This document shows positions 1-7,628 of a stretch of DNA of 32,455 bases, piece by piece. The position numbers were made by a program, and so were the translations under genes. Under the pieces are notes generated by a model. It did no database searches. It was given only the letters and a program-made list of their open reading frames with translations, and was not told where the DNA came from. Every line of letters starts with the position of its first letter. The first letter of the stretch is position 1. Location of the stretch: the NCBI GenBank assembly GCA_046727575.1, contig JBKPCV010000041.1, positions 1 through 32,455 on the forward strand. Reading direction: 5' to 3'. Source of the DNA: DASPTH01 sp046727575 (GTDB taxonomy: Bacteria > Actinomycetota > Acidimicrobiia > IMCC26256 > DASPTH01).

Positions 1-395
1 TCGTCGGCGATCGACAGGAGCTGCCGATTCTCGACCATCAGTTGTCGACGACGCACGAGTCCTCGGGGATCGCCGGGGCGGGCCTGATAGAACGGCTCGG
101 CCACGGGAGTGCGCCACTCGACGACAAGTGGATCGCCGCGCCCGTCCGCGACGTGCCGACGGCCGATGTACCAACGATCGACCTCCTCCGGGTCGATTCG
201 CCCGAGAACGAGCGGCCGAGGCGAGTCGCCCAGGAGCGCGATGCGACGTCGCATCGCGACTTCGTGGTCGAGCTCTTGGAAGCCCCCGGTCGACATGATC
301 CGGTCGAAGACGTACTGCGTGCGCGCCTGCATCGCACCGAGCGCGGCGTACGCCTCGCCGATGACCGACTGCTCCGCCGCGAGCTCGTCGGTCAC
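1..395 (-). CDS. HelD/HelR-like UvrD-family helicase, N-terminal part (runs off left edge)
   Basis: About 131 N-terminal residues of a protein whose remainder lies left of the window. Starting from the GTG at 395-393, the frame opens with an acidic helical segment (residues about 1-50), as in the N-terminal coiled coil of HelD-type proteins. It then contains WYIGRRHV, followed by PLVVEWRTPVAEPFY and a dipeptide-rich RR segment. This 'Y-IGR ... LV-WR-PVA-PFY' block is the conserved 1A-type start of the HelD/HelR ATPases, superfamily 1 relatives that remove stalled RNA polymerase from DNA. No Walker motif is visible because the ATPase domains are outside the window. No clear Shine-Dalgarno sequence precedes the GTG. 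It is divergent from the deacetylase at 452. The family call is fairly safe; the choice between HelD and HelR subtype is inference. Confidence 0.8.
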   Translation of the reverse strand, partial: MTDELAAEQSVIGEAYAALGAMQARTQYVFDRIMSTGGFQELDHEVAMRRRIALLGDSPRPLVLGRIDPEEVDRWYIGRRHVADGRGDPLVVEWRTPVAEPFYQARPGDPRGLVRRRQLMVENRQLLSIAD

Positions 396-451
396 GGACG
401 GAGACCCCGGAGTCGTTGGGCCGGCACACGACCGTCAGGCAAGCTGTGCTC

Positions 452-1309
452 ATGCGAGAACTCACGTTGATGGCGGTGCACGCGCATCCCGACGATGAAT
501 CGAACAGCACTGGCGGCACCCTGGCGCGCTACTCGGCAGAAGGCGTGCGCACGGTGCTCGTCACGTGCACGAACGGCGAGTTCGGCGACGCGCCCGGAAG
601 GATCAAGCCCGACCAGGACGGTCACGACCCCGACGACGTGGCGCGGATCCGGCTCGAGGAGCTCGCGATCGCGACGAAGGCCCTCGGCGTGTCGTACGTG
701 GAGACGCTCGGGTACCGCGACTCGGGCATGCGCGGATGGCCGCAGAACGAGGACCCGCGCGCATTCCACCACCAACCCGACGACGTCGTTGCGGAGCGTC
801 TCATCGGGTTGTTGGAGCGGTTCGAGCCGCAGGTCGTCGTCACGTACTTCGCGCATTCGGGGTACAACCATCCCGACCACCTGAAGGCGCACGACGTGAC
901 GCGCCTCGCGGTGGACCGCACTGGCCGTCCGAGCAAGCTGTATCTCATTGCCCGGCCGCGCTCGTATCGCGAACGGCTGCGCGCGATCGCCGACGAGTAC
1001 GGCATCGAGGTACCGTCGCTGCCGCAGCCATCGACGCCTCCCGAGCCCGGCGCGGCCAACGCGCCCGAGCCCCTGCGGCCGTTCGGCGTCGACGACTCGT
1101 TGATCACGACCTATATCGATGCAACCGAGTACCAGGCGAAGAAGCGCGCTGCGCTGGCGGCGCACGCGAGCCAGCTCGAAGGCTCGTTCTTCATGCGGTT
1201 CCCCGACGACGCGTTCGCCAAGGCGTTCGGGGTGGAGTCGTTCATCCGCGACGTCGATCGCACCGGCGCCCCGCTGCCGGAGGACGATCTGTTCGCCGGC
1301 CTCCGATGA
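452..1309 (+). CDS. PIG-L family deacetylase, mycothiol conjugate amidase (Mca)-like
   Basis: A 285-residue zinc-dependent deacetylase/amidase of the LmbE/PIG-L family. AHPDDE at residues 11-16 and HPDH at 140-143 are the family's zinc-binding motifs, and the length fits the usual 280-300. In actinobacteria the close relatives are MshB, which deacetylates GlcNAc-inositol in mycothiol synthesis, and Mca, which cleaves mycothiol S-conjugates during detoxification. The opening MRELTLMAVHAHPDDES and the GYRDSGM motif near residue 87 look more like Mca than MshB to me, but I cannot decide this by eye. I chose ATG 452 because the conserved strand begins right there; an in-frame ATG at 416 would add twelve poorly conserved residues. 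It converges on the methyltransferase fusion that ends at 1336. Confidence 0.87.
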   Translation: MRELTLMAVHAHPDDESNSTGGTLARYSAEGVRTVLVTCTNGEFGDAPGRIKPDQDGHDPDDVARIRLEELAIATKALGVSYVETLGYRDSGMRGWPQNEDPRAFHHQPDDVVAERLIGLLERFEPQVVVTYFAHSGYNHPDHLKAHDVTRLAVDRTGRPSKLYLIARPRSYRERLRAIADEYGIEVPSLPQPSTPPEPGAANAPEPLRPFGVDDSLITTYIDATEYQAKKRAALAAHASQLEGSFFMRFPDDAFAKAFGVESFIRDVDRTGAPLPEDDLFAGLR

Positions 1310-1335
1310 GTCGACCGGCGCGGGCGCGAGCTCGA

Positions 1336-2379
1336 TCATGGCGCCACCAACCATGCGGTGGTGGGCGGCGCGTGATCGTCGCCGGGGGGTAGCCGCGACT
1401 CCCCCGCGACCGCATGTCCGAACCCCCGGAGCTGTTGCGCGGCGCTGCGGTCGTGCGCCGTGGATCGCGCGTAATGGCTGACCAGCAGTCGCCCGCGCGA
1501 CCGCACGGCACTCCGAAGGACGTGAGCCACGAGTTCGGCCCTGTCGTCACGCGGGACGACGTCGAGCAGCACGTGCACGTAGTCGAACCGCAGGCCGTGG
1601 GGGTGCACCCACGTCGCGGCGTCAGCGAGCCAGATGCGATCGGCCCAGTGCGGCAGGCGTTCCCGCGCACGAGCCACGAGCCCGGGCGCGATGTCGACGC
1701 CGTACGGTTCGACCGCGATCCCGCGCTCGGCGCACCAACGCTGCACCGACTCCATCAGGAGACCGTTCGCACAGCCGAGATCCAAGAACGAGCCGTCACG
1801 GTCGATCGCGTCGGTGATCGGCTCGCGCGCGGCGCGCCACTCCCCCGGCGGACCACCGAACCCGGAACCGCCTTCGACGGTGTCCGACGCCAGATACACC
1901 CGCTCGAGCGACGCTTGGTGCTCCGCGCAGAACGCGCGCCGGTCGATCGTCCAGTATGAGTGCGCCGCCGCGTCGACGAGATCGCCGAGGTCGGACCGAC
2001 CCGACACACGCAGGAGTCGCGAGATCGCGTCGGGCTCGCCGATCTCGAGCGGCACGGCCGCGTGCGGACGCCGGCCGTGGTACCGGTCACCTTCGGACCA
2101 CGCGAAGACCTGCGCGCCATCGCGGGCGAACTCGTGGAAGGTCTGACGGCGAAACCCGGCAGTCTCGAGCAGGATCCGCAGCGAGGCGTCGACCAGATCG
2201 TGCTCCCCGGACCGCACTTCACCTGTTGGTAACCCGAGTCCGCCCGGATGGTCGCGGATCACCGCGACCATGCCGTCCGGGAAGAACGGCACGACGGTGA
2301 TCCACTTGACTGGGCCGGGCGCGCTCGCGGCGCGAAGACGCCGCGCGCGCGTCAGCACCGAAGGGCGGAACGGGGACAC
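1336..2379 (-). CDS. Nudix-like domain fused to class I SAM-dependent methyltransferase
   Basis: A 347-residue two-domain protein. Residues about 25-110 look like a Nudix fold: a strand with WITVVPFFPDG, then GEVRSGE at 53-59 and RILLETAGF at 68-76. The Nudix box would need REUxEExGU, so two metal-binding glutamates are replaced (RE to RI, EE to ET) and the loop is one residue longer. Hydrolase activity is therefore doubtful. Residues about 180-347 form a Rossmann methyltransferase, with FLDLGCANG (motif I) at 198-206, then PYGVDIAPG and a C-terminal GRLLVSHY strand. The substrate is unknown. The start is uncertain: I take GTG 2379-2377, since no conserved sequence lies upstream, and GTG 2358 is an alternative. 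It is divergent from the PAP2 gene across an AT-rich 228-bp spacer. Confidence 0.75.
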   Translation of the reverse strand: MSPFRPSVLTRARRLRAASAPGPVKWITVVPFFPDGMVAVIRDHPGGLGLPTGEVRSGEHDLVDASLRILLETAGFRRQTFHEFARDGAQVFAWSEGDRYHGRRPHAAVPLEIGEPDAISRLLRVSGRSDLGDLVDAAAHSYWTIDRRAFCAEHQASLERVYLASDTVEGGSGFGGPPGEWRAAREPITDAIDRDGSFLDLGCANGLLMESVQRWCAERGIAVEPYGVDIAPGLVARARERLPHWADRIWLADAATWVHPHGLRFDYVHVLLDVVPRDDRAELVAHVLRSAVRSRGRLLVSHYARSTAHDRSAAQQLRGFGHAVAGESRLPPGDDHAPPTTAWLVAP

Positions 2380-2439
2380 GCGCTGAACATACGTGAAGCA
2401 CGTGCCCGACGCAAGCAGAAATACCGCGTCAAAGAAATC

Positions 2440-2463
2440 CGAAATAGCCGAGTGCGTATTTCG
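2440..2463. promoter_or_regulatory. Inverted repeat in AT-rich divergent spacer
   Basis: CGAAATA (2440-2446) and TATTTCG (2457-2463) form a perfect 7-bp inverted repeat around a 10-nt centre. It sits in the 2380-2607 spacer between two divergent genes, which is clearly less GC-rich than its surroundings. A second, wider-spaced pair, GCAGAAAT (2415-2422) and ATTTCTGC (2530-2537), flanks it. A TTGACA hexamer lies at 2520-2525 on the + strand, but no good -10 follows at the right distance. The spacer probably holds the promoters of both genes, and the repeat may be an operator; this is inference from position and symmetry only. No other gene is visible here. Confidence 0.3.
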
Positions 2464-2607
2464 ACAACAAGTTCGCGGAGGAAACCTGCGAATCGACACG
2501 ATAAAGGATCGCGGCAAGCTTGACAAGCGATTTCTGCGGCGAGCGCGCCGCGTCACGCGTGCCGAGGCGCACCAGGATCATGAAGCATCGCTTCTAGGCT
2601 GCGTCGG

Positions 2608-3162
2608 ATGGCCCGGTTGCGAAGCGGGGGCGCGACACGTGTCAAGACTCGAGTGCAGGCATTCGACGACGCGGTCGACGCCTGGATGGCGCGCATCCGG
2701 CGCCCGGCCCTCGACCATTTCTTCTACGGTCTCTCGTCCGCCGCTGACCATGGCCTCCTGTGGGTCGCGATCGCCGGCCTTCGCGGCGCCCGGCGTGGTA
2801 ATCCGCAGGTGCCGCTTCGGCTCGCAGTCGACCTCGCGGTCGAGTCGATGATCACGAACGGGCCGGTGAAGATGTGTTTCCAGCGTGTGCGCCCTGAGCT
2901 CGACACTCACGCGCACGAACCCCTGCCGTACGGAATGCACCGGCCGATCACGAGTTCGTTTCCCTCGGGTCATGCCGCGTCGGCGTTCACAGCCGCGATG
3001 CTGCTGCGCGATTCGCCGCTCGCGCCGGCGTACTTCTTGCTCGCCGGTGCGGTCGCGTCCAGTCGCGTTTATGTGAAGATGCACCACGCATCCGACGTGC
3101 TCGTCGGTGCGTCGCTCGGCGTTGTCATGGGCGCCATTGCGCGCCGCTTGCTACCGCTCTGA
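2608..3162 (+). CDS. PAP2 superfamily membrane phosphatase
   Basis: A 184-residue type 2 phosphatidic acid phosphatase, a membrane enzyme that removes phosphate from lipid or polyprenyl phosphates. All three catalytic motifs are present: K-x6-RP (KMCFQRVRP, residues 88-96), PSGH (119-122) with the acid-base histidine, and SR-x5-H (SRVYVKMH, 152-159), whose histidine forms the phospho-enzyme. Hydrophobic stretches lie around 45-60, 122-135 and 138-180. The size fits short bacterial members such as the mycobacterial decaprenylphosphoryl phosphoribose phosphatase. Its stop codon shares a base with the start of the next gene, a polytopic GT-C-like protein, so the two are probably translated together and may act on the same polyprenyl-linked sugar pathway (inference). 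Confidence 0.9.
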   Translation: MARLRSGGATRVKTRVQAFDDAVDAWMARIRRPALDHFFYGLSSAADHGLLWVAIAGLRGARRGNPQVPLRLAVDLAVESMITNGPVKMCFQRVRPELDTHAHEPLPYGMHRPITSSFPSGHAASAFTAAMLLRDSPLAPAYFLLAGAVASSRVYVKMHHASDVLVGASLGVVMGAIARRLLPL

Positions 3163-4880
3163 TGCGACTTCGGACTGCCGACCCGATCCCAGAGCGCGTC
3201 GGCCCGCTCTCCGAGCTGTCGCCGACCGACCGTGCACAGCGCTCGGCGTATATCGGATTCGGTGTCGTCATCGTCCTTGCAGGCATCTTCGTGGTGTACT
3301 GCGCGCGCCGTCTCTGGTTCGGTGGCGACGAGTGGTTCATCATCACCGACCGCGGGCTGACGTCGGGCCCGGGCCACCTCGGGCTGTTCCAGCCGCATTT
3401 CGAACACTGGACGACGCTGCCGATCCTCGCGTTCAGAGGCCTCTACTGGGCCTTCGGCTTGCGCACGTACTGGCCGTACATCCTGCTGCCGATCGTCGCG
3501 CACTTCGCGGTCGTGGTCCTGTTGTGGCGCGTCATGCTGCGGAGCGGTGTCGACGCGTGGGTGGCCACGTGCGCGAGCGCAGTGTTCGCAGTGACGGGCA
3601 CCGGCTTCGAGAACCTCCTCAACGCCTTCCAGGTGACCCTGATCGCGTCGGTCGCGTTCGGGTTGGCTGCCATGCTCGTGATCCCGGAGACGGGCGCGAA
3701 GTTCGTGCGTCGCGACGCGCTCGCCGTGGCCCTGCTCACAGCGGGCTTGATGTGCTCGGGTGTGGGTCTGCCGATGCTCGTCGCCGTCGGCCTCGTGCAG
3801 CTCGTACGCAGAGGTTGGCGGGTCGCGGCAGTGACGGTCGTCCTCCCGGCCGCGCTGTACGTCTGGTGGTACCTCGCGTACGGACGCCAGGGCGCTCGTG
3901 TCGCCACCGCGGCGCCCGACGCGATACCCGATTTCGTCTGGCACGGACTCACCGGTGCACTGGGCGACGTCGCACGCGTCGAGCTCATCGGGACTGCCGT
4001 CGTGCTCGCGGTCGTCACGTGGCTCGGTTACCGCCTCTTTCGTCGAGGCTACGACTCATCGTTGACGTTGCCGGTCGCGCTGGCGATCGGTGGTGTCGCT
4101 TTCCTCGCCGCGACCGGGTACCGACGCGGCAACCTGTTCGGCAGCAACCCGGCAGAGTCGCGCTACGCGTACGTCACGCTGGCGTTGGTCATCCCGCTTG
4201 TCGCGCAGGCCGCGCAGACCCTGTTCCGCCCGGGTCGGGCGCGGCGCGTGCTGCTCGCGGCAGTTACGGTCGCGCTCGTCATCGCTCAGGCGCGAGAGCT
4301 CGACCACCAGGCCAACCTCGCGAGACCAGGCAAGCGGAGCGACCGCGGCGCGCTGCTGGCCACTGCGTCGCTCGTTCGCCAAGGGCGGACCTTTCTGCTC
4401 AGCCGCCCGCTCTCCGCGTTCGAGCCCCAGGTCACCGTGGACGAGATCGCGGCGATGGACCGTGCGGGCAAGCTGCCACCGCTCGACCAAGCGACGAAGC
4501 GCGACTTCCTCACCGTGCTCGCGCGGCTCGATCTGGTCGTCGCCCCGGACCCCGCGGTTCCGCCCGCCGGCGTGGCGCGCGTCGACTCCACGCGGCGCGC
4601 GACTACGACGCCCGATGGGGCCGGCTGTGTGCGCGTGCGCGCGCGACCGGACAACGAGCTGGTCGTGCGCCTCGACGGGCCGACCTCGTTCCGGATCCGC
4701 GGACAGGGCCTACTCGGCGCGCACCTGCGGGACGCGACACAGGCGGTCGACGGCGAGACGGTCTACTTCCTGCTGACCCGGGGTCGCCCACAAGTGCTGA
4801 GCGCTTCTACCGCCGAAGCCCTCCTCGTGCTCACACTCCCGACAGACAGCCCGAGCGTGCTCTGTGACGTCGTCGGGTAG
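3162..4880 (+). CDS. Polytopic membrane protein, GT-C glycosyltransferase-like
   Basis: A 572-residue integral membrane protein. A short cytoplasmic tail is followed by a first membrane helix (about 30-48) and then a loop with WFGGDEWFII. An acidic D-E pair just after the first helix is the usual position of the catalytic carboxylate in GT-C enzymes, which use polyprenyl-phosphate sugars. About nine or ten further hydrophobic segments run to residue 400. The last 170 residues are soluble and probably periplasmic. The start ATG overlaps the PAP2 stop by one base, indicating coupling. I do not recognise a specific family, so substrate and product are unknown; a non-enzymatic membrane protein is also possible. 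The C-terminus overlaps the upstream extension of the next reading frame but not its likely start at 4915. Confidence 0.72.
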   Translation: MRLRTADPIPERVGPLSELSPTDRAQRSAYIGFGVVIVLAGIFVVYCARRLWFGGDEWFIITDRGLTSGPGHLGLFQPHFEHWTTLPILAFRGLYWAFGLRTYWPYILLPIVAHFAVVVLLWRVMLRSGVDAWVATCASAVFAVTGTGFENLLNAFQVTLIASVAFGLAAMLVIPETGAKFVRRDALAVALLTAGLMCSGVGLPMLVAVGLVQLVRRGWRVAAVTVVLPAALYVWWYLAYGRQGARVATAAPDAIPDFVWHGLTGALGDVARVELIGTAVVLAVVTWLGYRLFRRGYDSSLTLPVALAIGGVAFLAATGYRRGNLFGSNPAESRYAYVTLALVIPLVAQAAQTLFRPGRARRVLLAAVTVALVIAQARELDHQANLARPGKRSDRGALLATASLVRQGRTFLLSRPLSAFEPQVTVDEIAAMDRAGKLPPLDQATKRDFLTVLARLDLVVAPDPAVPPAGVARVDSTRRATTTPDGAGCVRVRARPDNELVVRLDGPTSFRIRGQGLLGAHLRDATQAVDGETVYFLLTRGRPQVLSASTAEALLVLTLPTDSPSVLCDVVG

Positions 4881-4914
4881 CCTCGAAGACGTCGCTCACA
4901 ACGGGAGGTTCCCA

Positions 4915-5502
4915 GTGGCCCGCTCCGTCGCCGTCACGTTCGACTACCGCTGTCCGTTCGCCTACAACGGCAACCTCGCCGTCATCAACGCCATACGCGG
5001 CGGGTCCGACATCCAATTTCGATTCGTGCCGTTCTCTTTGGATCAGGTACACGTACCCGAGGACGAACCCGCGATGTGGGAACGCGACCCCGACGACTGG
5101 GGCAGCGGCATGCGCGCGTTGCTGTACGGACTCGCGGTACGTGATGCCTTCAGCGACAAGTTCTTCGATGGGCACATCGCGCTCTTTGCGGCACGCCACG
5201 AGCACGGCAAGCAGCTCGGTGAAGAAGACGTGCTGAAGGAGGCCGTGGCGTCGGTTGGCCTCGATCCCGACCTGGTCGCGGAGGAGGCATGGAGCGGCCG
5301 TCCGCTCAAGACGCTCCAGTCCGAACACACCGAGTGCGTGGACAATCACGGCGTGTTCGGTGTGCCGACGTTCTGGGACGGTGATCAAGCAGCGTTCGTC
5401 CGCTTCATGAGCCGCGGCAACGTCGAGGATCTCGAGCGCATGCTCGACTTCCTGACCTGGTCGGAGTTGAACGAGTTCAAGCGCCCCCGCATCCCGAGGT
5501 AA
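4915..5502 (+). CDS. DsbA-family thioredoxin-fold protein with CPF active site
   Basis: A 195-residue protein of the DsbA/2-hydroxychromene-2-carboxylate isomerase group. It begins with a strand and an active-site-like loop, FDYRCPFAYNGN, at about residues 9-20. It has a long helical insertion and the cis-proline loop GVFGVPTFW near 155. The loop has CPF instead of CPxC, so only one active-site cysteine is present, which argues against a classical disulfide oxidase and for an isomerase- or glutathione-transferase-like role. There is no signal peptide, so it is probably cytoplasmic. GTG 4915 is chosen because GGGAGG at 4903-4908 lies six bases upstream; an in-frame GTG at 4864 would overlap the previous gene. 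The 52-bp repeat begins 40 bp beyond the stop. Confidence 0.83.
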   Translation: MARSVAVTFDYRCPFAYNGNLAVINAIRGGSDIQFRFVPFSLDQVHVPEDEPAMWERDPDDWGSGMRALLYGLAVRDAFSDKFFDGHIALFAARHEHGKQLGEEDVLKEAVASVGLDPDLVAEEAWSGRPLKTLQSEHTECVDNHGVFGVPTFWDGDQAAFVRFMSRGNVEDLERMLDFLTWSELNEFKRPRIPR

Positions 5503-5542
5503 TCGCACCGGCGCCCCCGCCACGCGAGCGAGCGTGAGCGAG

Positions 5543-5594
5543 CCGGGTATCCCGGCTCGTAGCGAGCGAGCCATGGTGTAGGCGCCGAGAGCGG
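5543..5594 (-). repeat. 52-bp dispersed repeat, copy A
   Basis: Read on the minus strand, these 52 bases match 23894-23945 on the plus strand with only two mismatches. Here the end of the unit completes a hairpin, CGAGCCGGG (5539-5547), TAT, CCCGGCTCG (5551-5559), with a 9-bp stem and 3-nt loop. The flanks also carry GAGCGAGC-type repeats. It lies between the convergent ends of the DsbA-like gene and the CxxC protein gene. It is not coding. It may work as a bidirectional terminator, or be a REP/MITE-like element. Confidence 0.85.
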
Positions 5595-5612
5595 GCCGGG
5601 TGGAGCCGAGCG

Positions 5613-5957
5613 CTACGACTCCACGAGGTAGTCGATCGCCTCGCTCCACTCCTCGTATCCCGGGTCCCGCCAGAGGATGTGGTCGCAGGGTGTCGTGAGG
5701 TCGCGAACATAGAGGTGGAGCGTCGGCGCCTCGTCCGCGAGGGCGACGAGCTCGGAGCTCCGGGAGAACGGCGGCGCGTCCGCCAAGAGGTCCACGAGCG
5801 CAACGACGGCGACGATACGGCTGCGACACCGAGGACACGCCGACACCGTCGCCGCGTCGAGGTCGTCGGTGAGCGCGAACAGCGCGGCCGCCTCGTCCGC
5901 GTCGAGCAGCACCTCTTCACCCTCGTCGTCGAGCAAGGCGAGCTCCGGTACCGTCAC
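5613..5957 (-). CDS. Conserved-looking hypothetical protein with CxxC
   Basis: A 114-residue acidic protein of unknown function. The first 40 residues are rich in Asp, Glu, Ala and Leu. A single CPRCRSR knuckle lies near residue 41, and a third cysteine sits in the segment TTPCDHILWRDPGYEEW (about 88-104), whose C and H could complete a metal site with the CxxC pair. There is no membrane segment or signal peptide. The start is GTG at 5957-5955, only 25 bp from the divergent start of the oxidoreductase at 5983, so the two probably share a compact promoter region. I do not recognise the family. Its codon pattern and the ordered ending support a real gene. Confidence 0.65.
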   Translation of the reverse strand: MTVPELALLDDEGEEVLLDADEAAALFALTDDLDAATVSACPRCRSRIVAVVALVDLLADAPPFSRSSELVALADEAPTLHLYVRDLTTPCDHILWRDPGYEEWSEAIDYLVES

Positions 5958-5982
5958 CCTTTGGACGGTAGCGTCTGGCGAC

Positions 5983-6960
5983 GTGCGTGCCGTCGTCGTC
6001 GCCGACCGCGAGCTCGTCGTCGAGACCCGGCCCGCTCCGGTTCCGAAGGCGGGAGAAGTGCTCGTCCGGGTTCACGGGGCGGGGGTCAACCGTGGCGATC
6101 TTGCGCAGCGCGCCGGTGCCTACCCCGCGCCGCCCGGCGTACCGCAGGACATCCCCGGCCTGGAGTTCGCGGGTGTCGTGGAACGGCTCGGCCCCGGGGT
6201 CGAAACCCTCGACATCGGTGACCGGGTGTTCGGGCTCGTGGGAGGCGGTGGTCAGGCCGAGCTCGTGACGGTCCCGGCGGCACACTGCGTTGCCGTGCCC
6301 GACCGGCTCGACCTCGTGGCCGCCGGCGGTGTACCCGAGGTGTTCATCACCGCGCACGACGCGATGGTGACGCAGGCCGCCGCACAGCCCGGTGAGGTGG
6401 TGCTCGTGACCGCTGCGGGCTCGGGCGTCGGCACCGCCGCGGTCCAGCTCGCGCACGCAAGGGGATGCACGGTAGTCGGCACGTCTCGCACTGCTGCGAA
6501 GCTCGACCGGAGCCGAGCGCTCGGTCTCGACCACGCCGTGCTCGCTCCGCGTGACCTCGATGCGACCACGCTCGCGGACCAGATCCTCGCGGCGGCGGGC
6601 CCGGTCGACGTGACCGTCGACCTCGTCGGGGGCGCGTATCTGCCGGTGGACGTCCACGTCGCGAACCGGCTCGGGCGCATCGTGATGGTGGCGTCGCAGG
6701 CAGGCGCCCGCGCCGAGCTCGAGATCGGGGCGCTCATGGTGAAACGACTGCGGGTGTACGGCACCGTTCTCCGGCCGCGGGACATCGACGAGAAGGCGGC
6801 GGCGACGGCCGCGTTCGCGCATGACGTCGTGCCGCTCCTTGCCAACGGCTCGGTCGAGCCGGTCATCGCCCGCACCCTGCCGCTCGAGAACGTTGGCGAA
6901 GCGTACGACCTCCTCGCGGCTGACGCGGTCTTCGGCAAGGTTGTGCTCGACCTCACGTAG
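5983..6960 (+). CDS. Zinc-free medium-chain NADPH:quinone oxidoreductase
   Basis: A 325-residue medium-chain dehydrogenase/reductase. The N-terminal GroES-like domain contains GAGVNRGDLAQRAGAYP, the substrate-site signature of the quinone oxidoreductase/PIG3 (TP53I3) branch. PGLEFAGVV and GDRVFGLVGGG follow. The nucleotide-binding domain carries AAGSGVGTAAVQLA (an AxxGxG-type NADPH motif) and GTSRTAAKLDRSRALGLDHAV. The zinc ligands of alcohol dehydrogenases are absent, so the reaction is probably NADPH-dependent reduction of quinones or enones. I place the start at GTG 5983 (VRAVVVADRELVV); the upstream in-frame serine-rich stretch is antisense to the divergent gene and does not look real. 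The gene converges with the lipoprotein gene ending at 6983. Confidence 0.88.
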   Translation: MRAVVVADRELVVETRPAPVPKAGEVLVRVHGAGVNRGDLAQRAGAYPAPPGVPQDIPGLEFAGVVERLGPGVETLDIGDRVFGLVGGGGQAELVTVPAAHCVAVPDRLDLVAAGGVPEVFITAHDAMVTQAAAQPGEVVLVTAAGSGVGTAAVQLAHARGCTVVGTSRTAAKLDRSRALGLDHAVLAPRDLDATTLADQILAAAGPVDVTVDLVGGAYLPVDVHVANRLGRIVMVASQAGARAELEIGALMVKRLRVYGTVLRPRDIDEKAAATAAFAHDVVPLLANGSVEPVIARTLPLENVGEAYDLLAADAVFGKVVLDLT

Positions 6961-6982
6961 TCGCGGCTACCCGCAATAAAGG

Positions 6983-7576
6983 CTAACCGACGTAGACCGA
7001 GATCCGCGTCGGGTCGGTCGCGGAGTCGACGAGGAACGGACGCTTCTCGTCGAGCCCGATCACCCACTGCACACTGCCGAGAGCGTCGCGAAACTTGCGG
7101 ACGAGCACGAGGTGATGGTGTTCGCCGTACCGGAGGAGCACGCTCCCTCGGTACGTCGGCGGGCTGTCCTGCTTCGTGATGTCGACGCTCGCAGCCGGCG
7201 CGATCGTCACCGAGAGGAACGCGTTCCCGTCGAGGTTGATCTCACGGGGAGGATCGCCGTCGGAGAACGGCGGGTCGCGGTACTCGACCCGGTACCCCGG
7301 CGGTGTCCCGTCACCGAGCGACTGGAAGAAGAACGTCACCCGGTCGAGGCATCCCGCGGCACCCGCAGTCGCGTCGGTGAGCAGCCCCGCCGGCCGGGCG
7401 CCCGACGACTCCGCGCGCACGGTGGTGCCGTGGAACCCGGGACATGGCGCCGCCGGCGGGATTCCGGTTGCGTTCGTGGTGCTTGTCGGCGCGGCGGTCG
7501 GCGACGACCCGCTCGAACACGCGCCGAGCGCGAGCGCGAGCACGCAGACGGAAACAACGACCCGCACCGGTGACAC
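6983..7576 (-). CDS. Secreted lipoprotein with AMIN-like domain
   Basis: A 197-residue putative lipoprotein. Residues 1-20 form a lipoprotein signal peptide ending in the lipobox LALGAC, with the acylated cysteine at 20. A serine/threonine/alanine-rich linker follows to about 40. The rest resembles the actinobacterial AMIN-like domain: DRVTFFFQ, PGYRVEYRDPPF, a LSVTIAPAA strand, and the closing segment WVIGLDEKRPFLVDSATDPTRISVYV. Such beta-sandwich domains are thought to attach to cell-wall glycans, but no activity is known. The start is GTG at 7576-7574. It is divergent from the YdjC-like gene across 52 bp. Confidence 0.83.
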   Translation of the reverse strand: MSPVRVVVSVCVLALALGACSSGSSPTAAPTSTTNATGIPPAAPCPGFHGTTVRAESSGARPAGLLTDATAGAAGCLDRVTFFFQSLGDGTPPGYRVEYRDPPFSDGDPPREINLDGNAFLSVTIAPAASVDITKQDSPPTYRGSVLLRYGEHHHLVLVRKFRDALGSVQWVIGLDEKRPFLVDSATDPTRISVYVG

Positions 7577-7628
7577 AGTACCGACAGACCGATTCGGGCC
7601 GAAGTACCCGGCGATACGATCCGTCGCA

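Noticed and set aside
2393..2851. A 152-codon plus-strand frame starting in the AT-rich spacer
   Set aside because: It overlaps the PAP2 gene in another phase and shows no protein-like pattern.
3107..4867. A 586-codon plus-strand frame in another phase
   Set aside because: It is extremely Arg/Pro-rich and overlaps the hydrophobic membrane-protein frame, which has proper helices.
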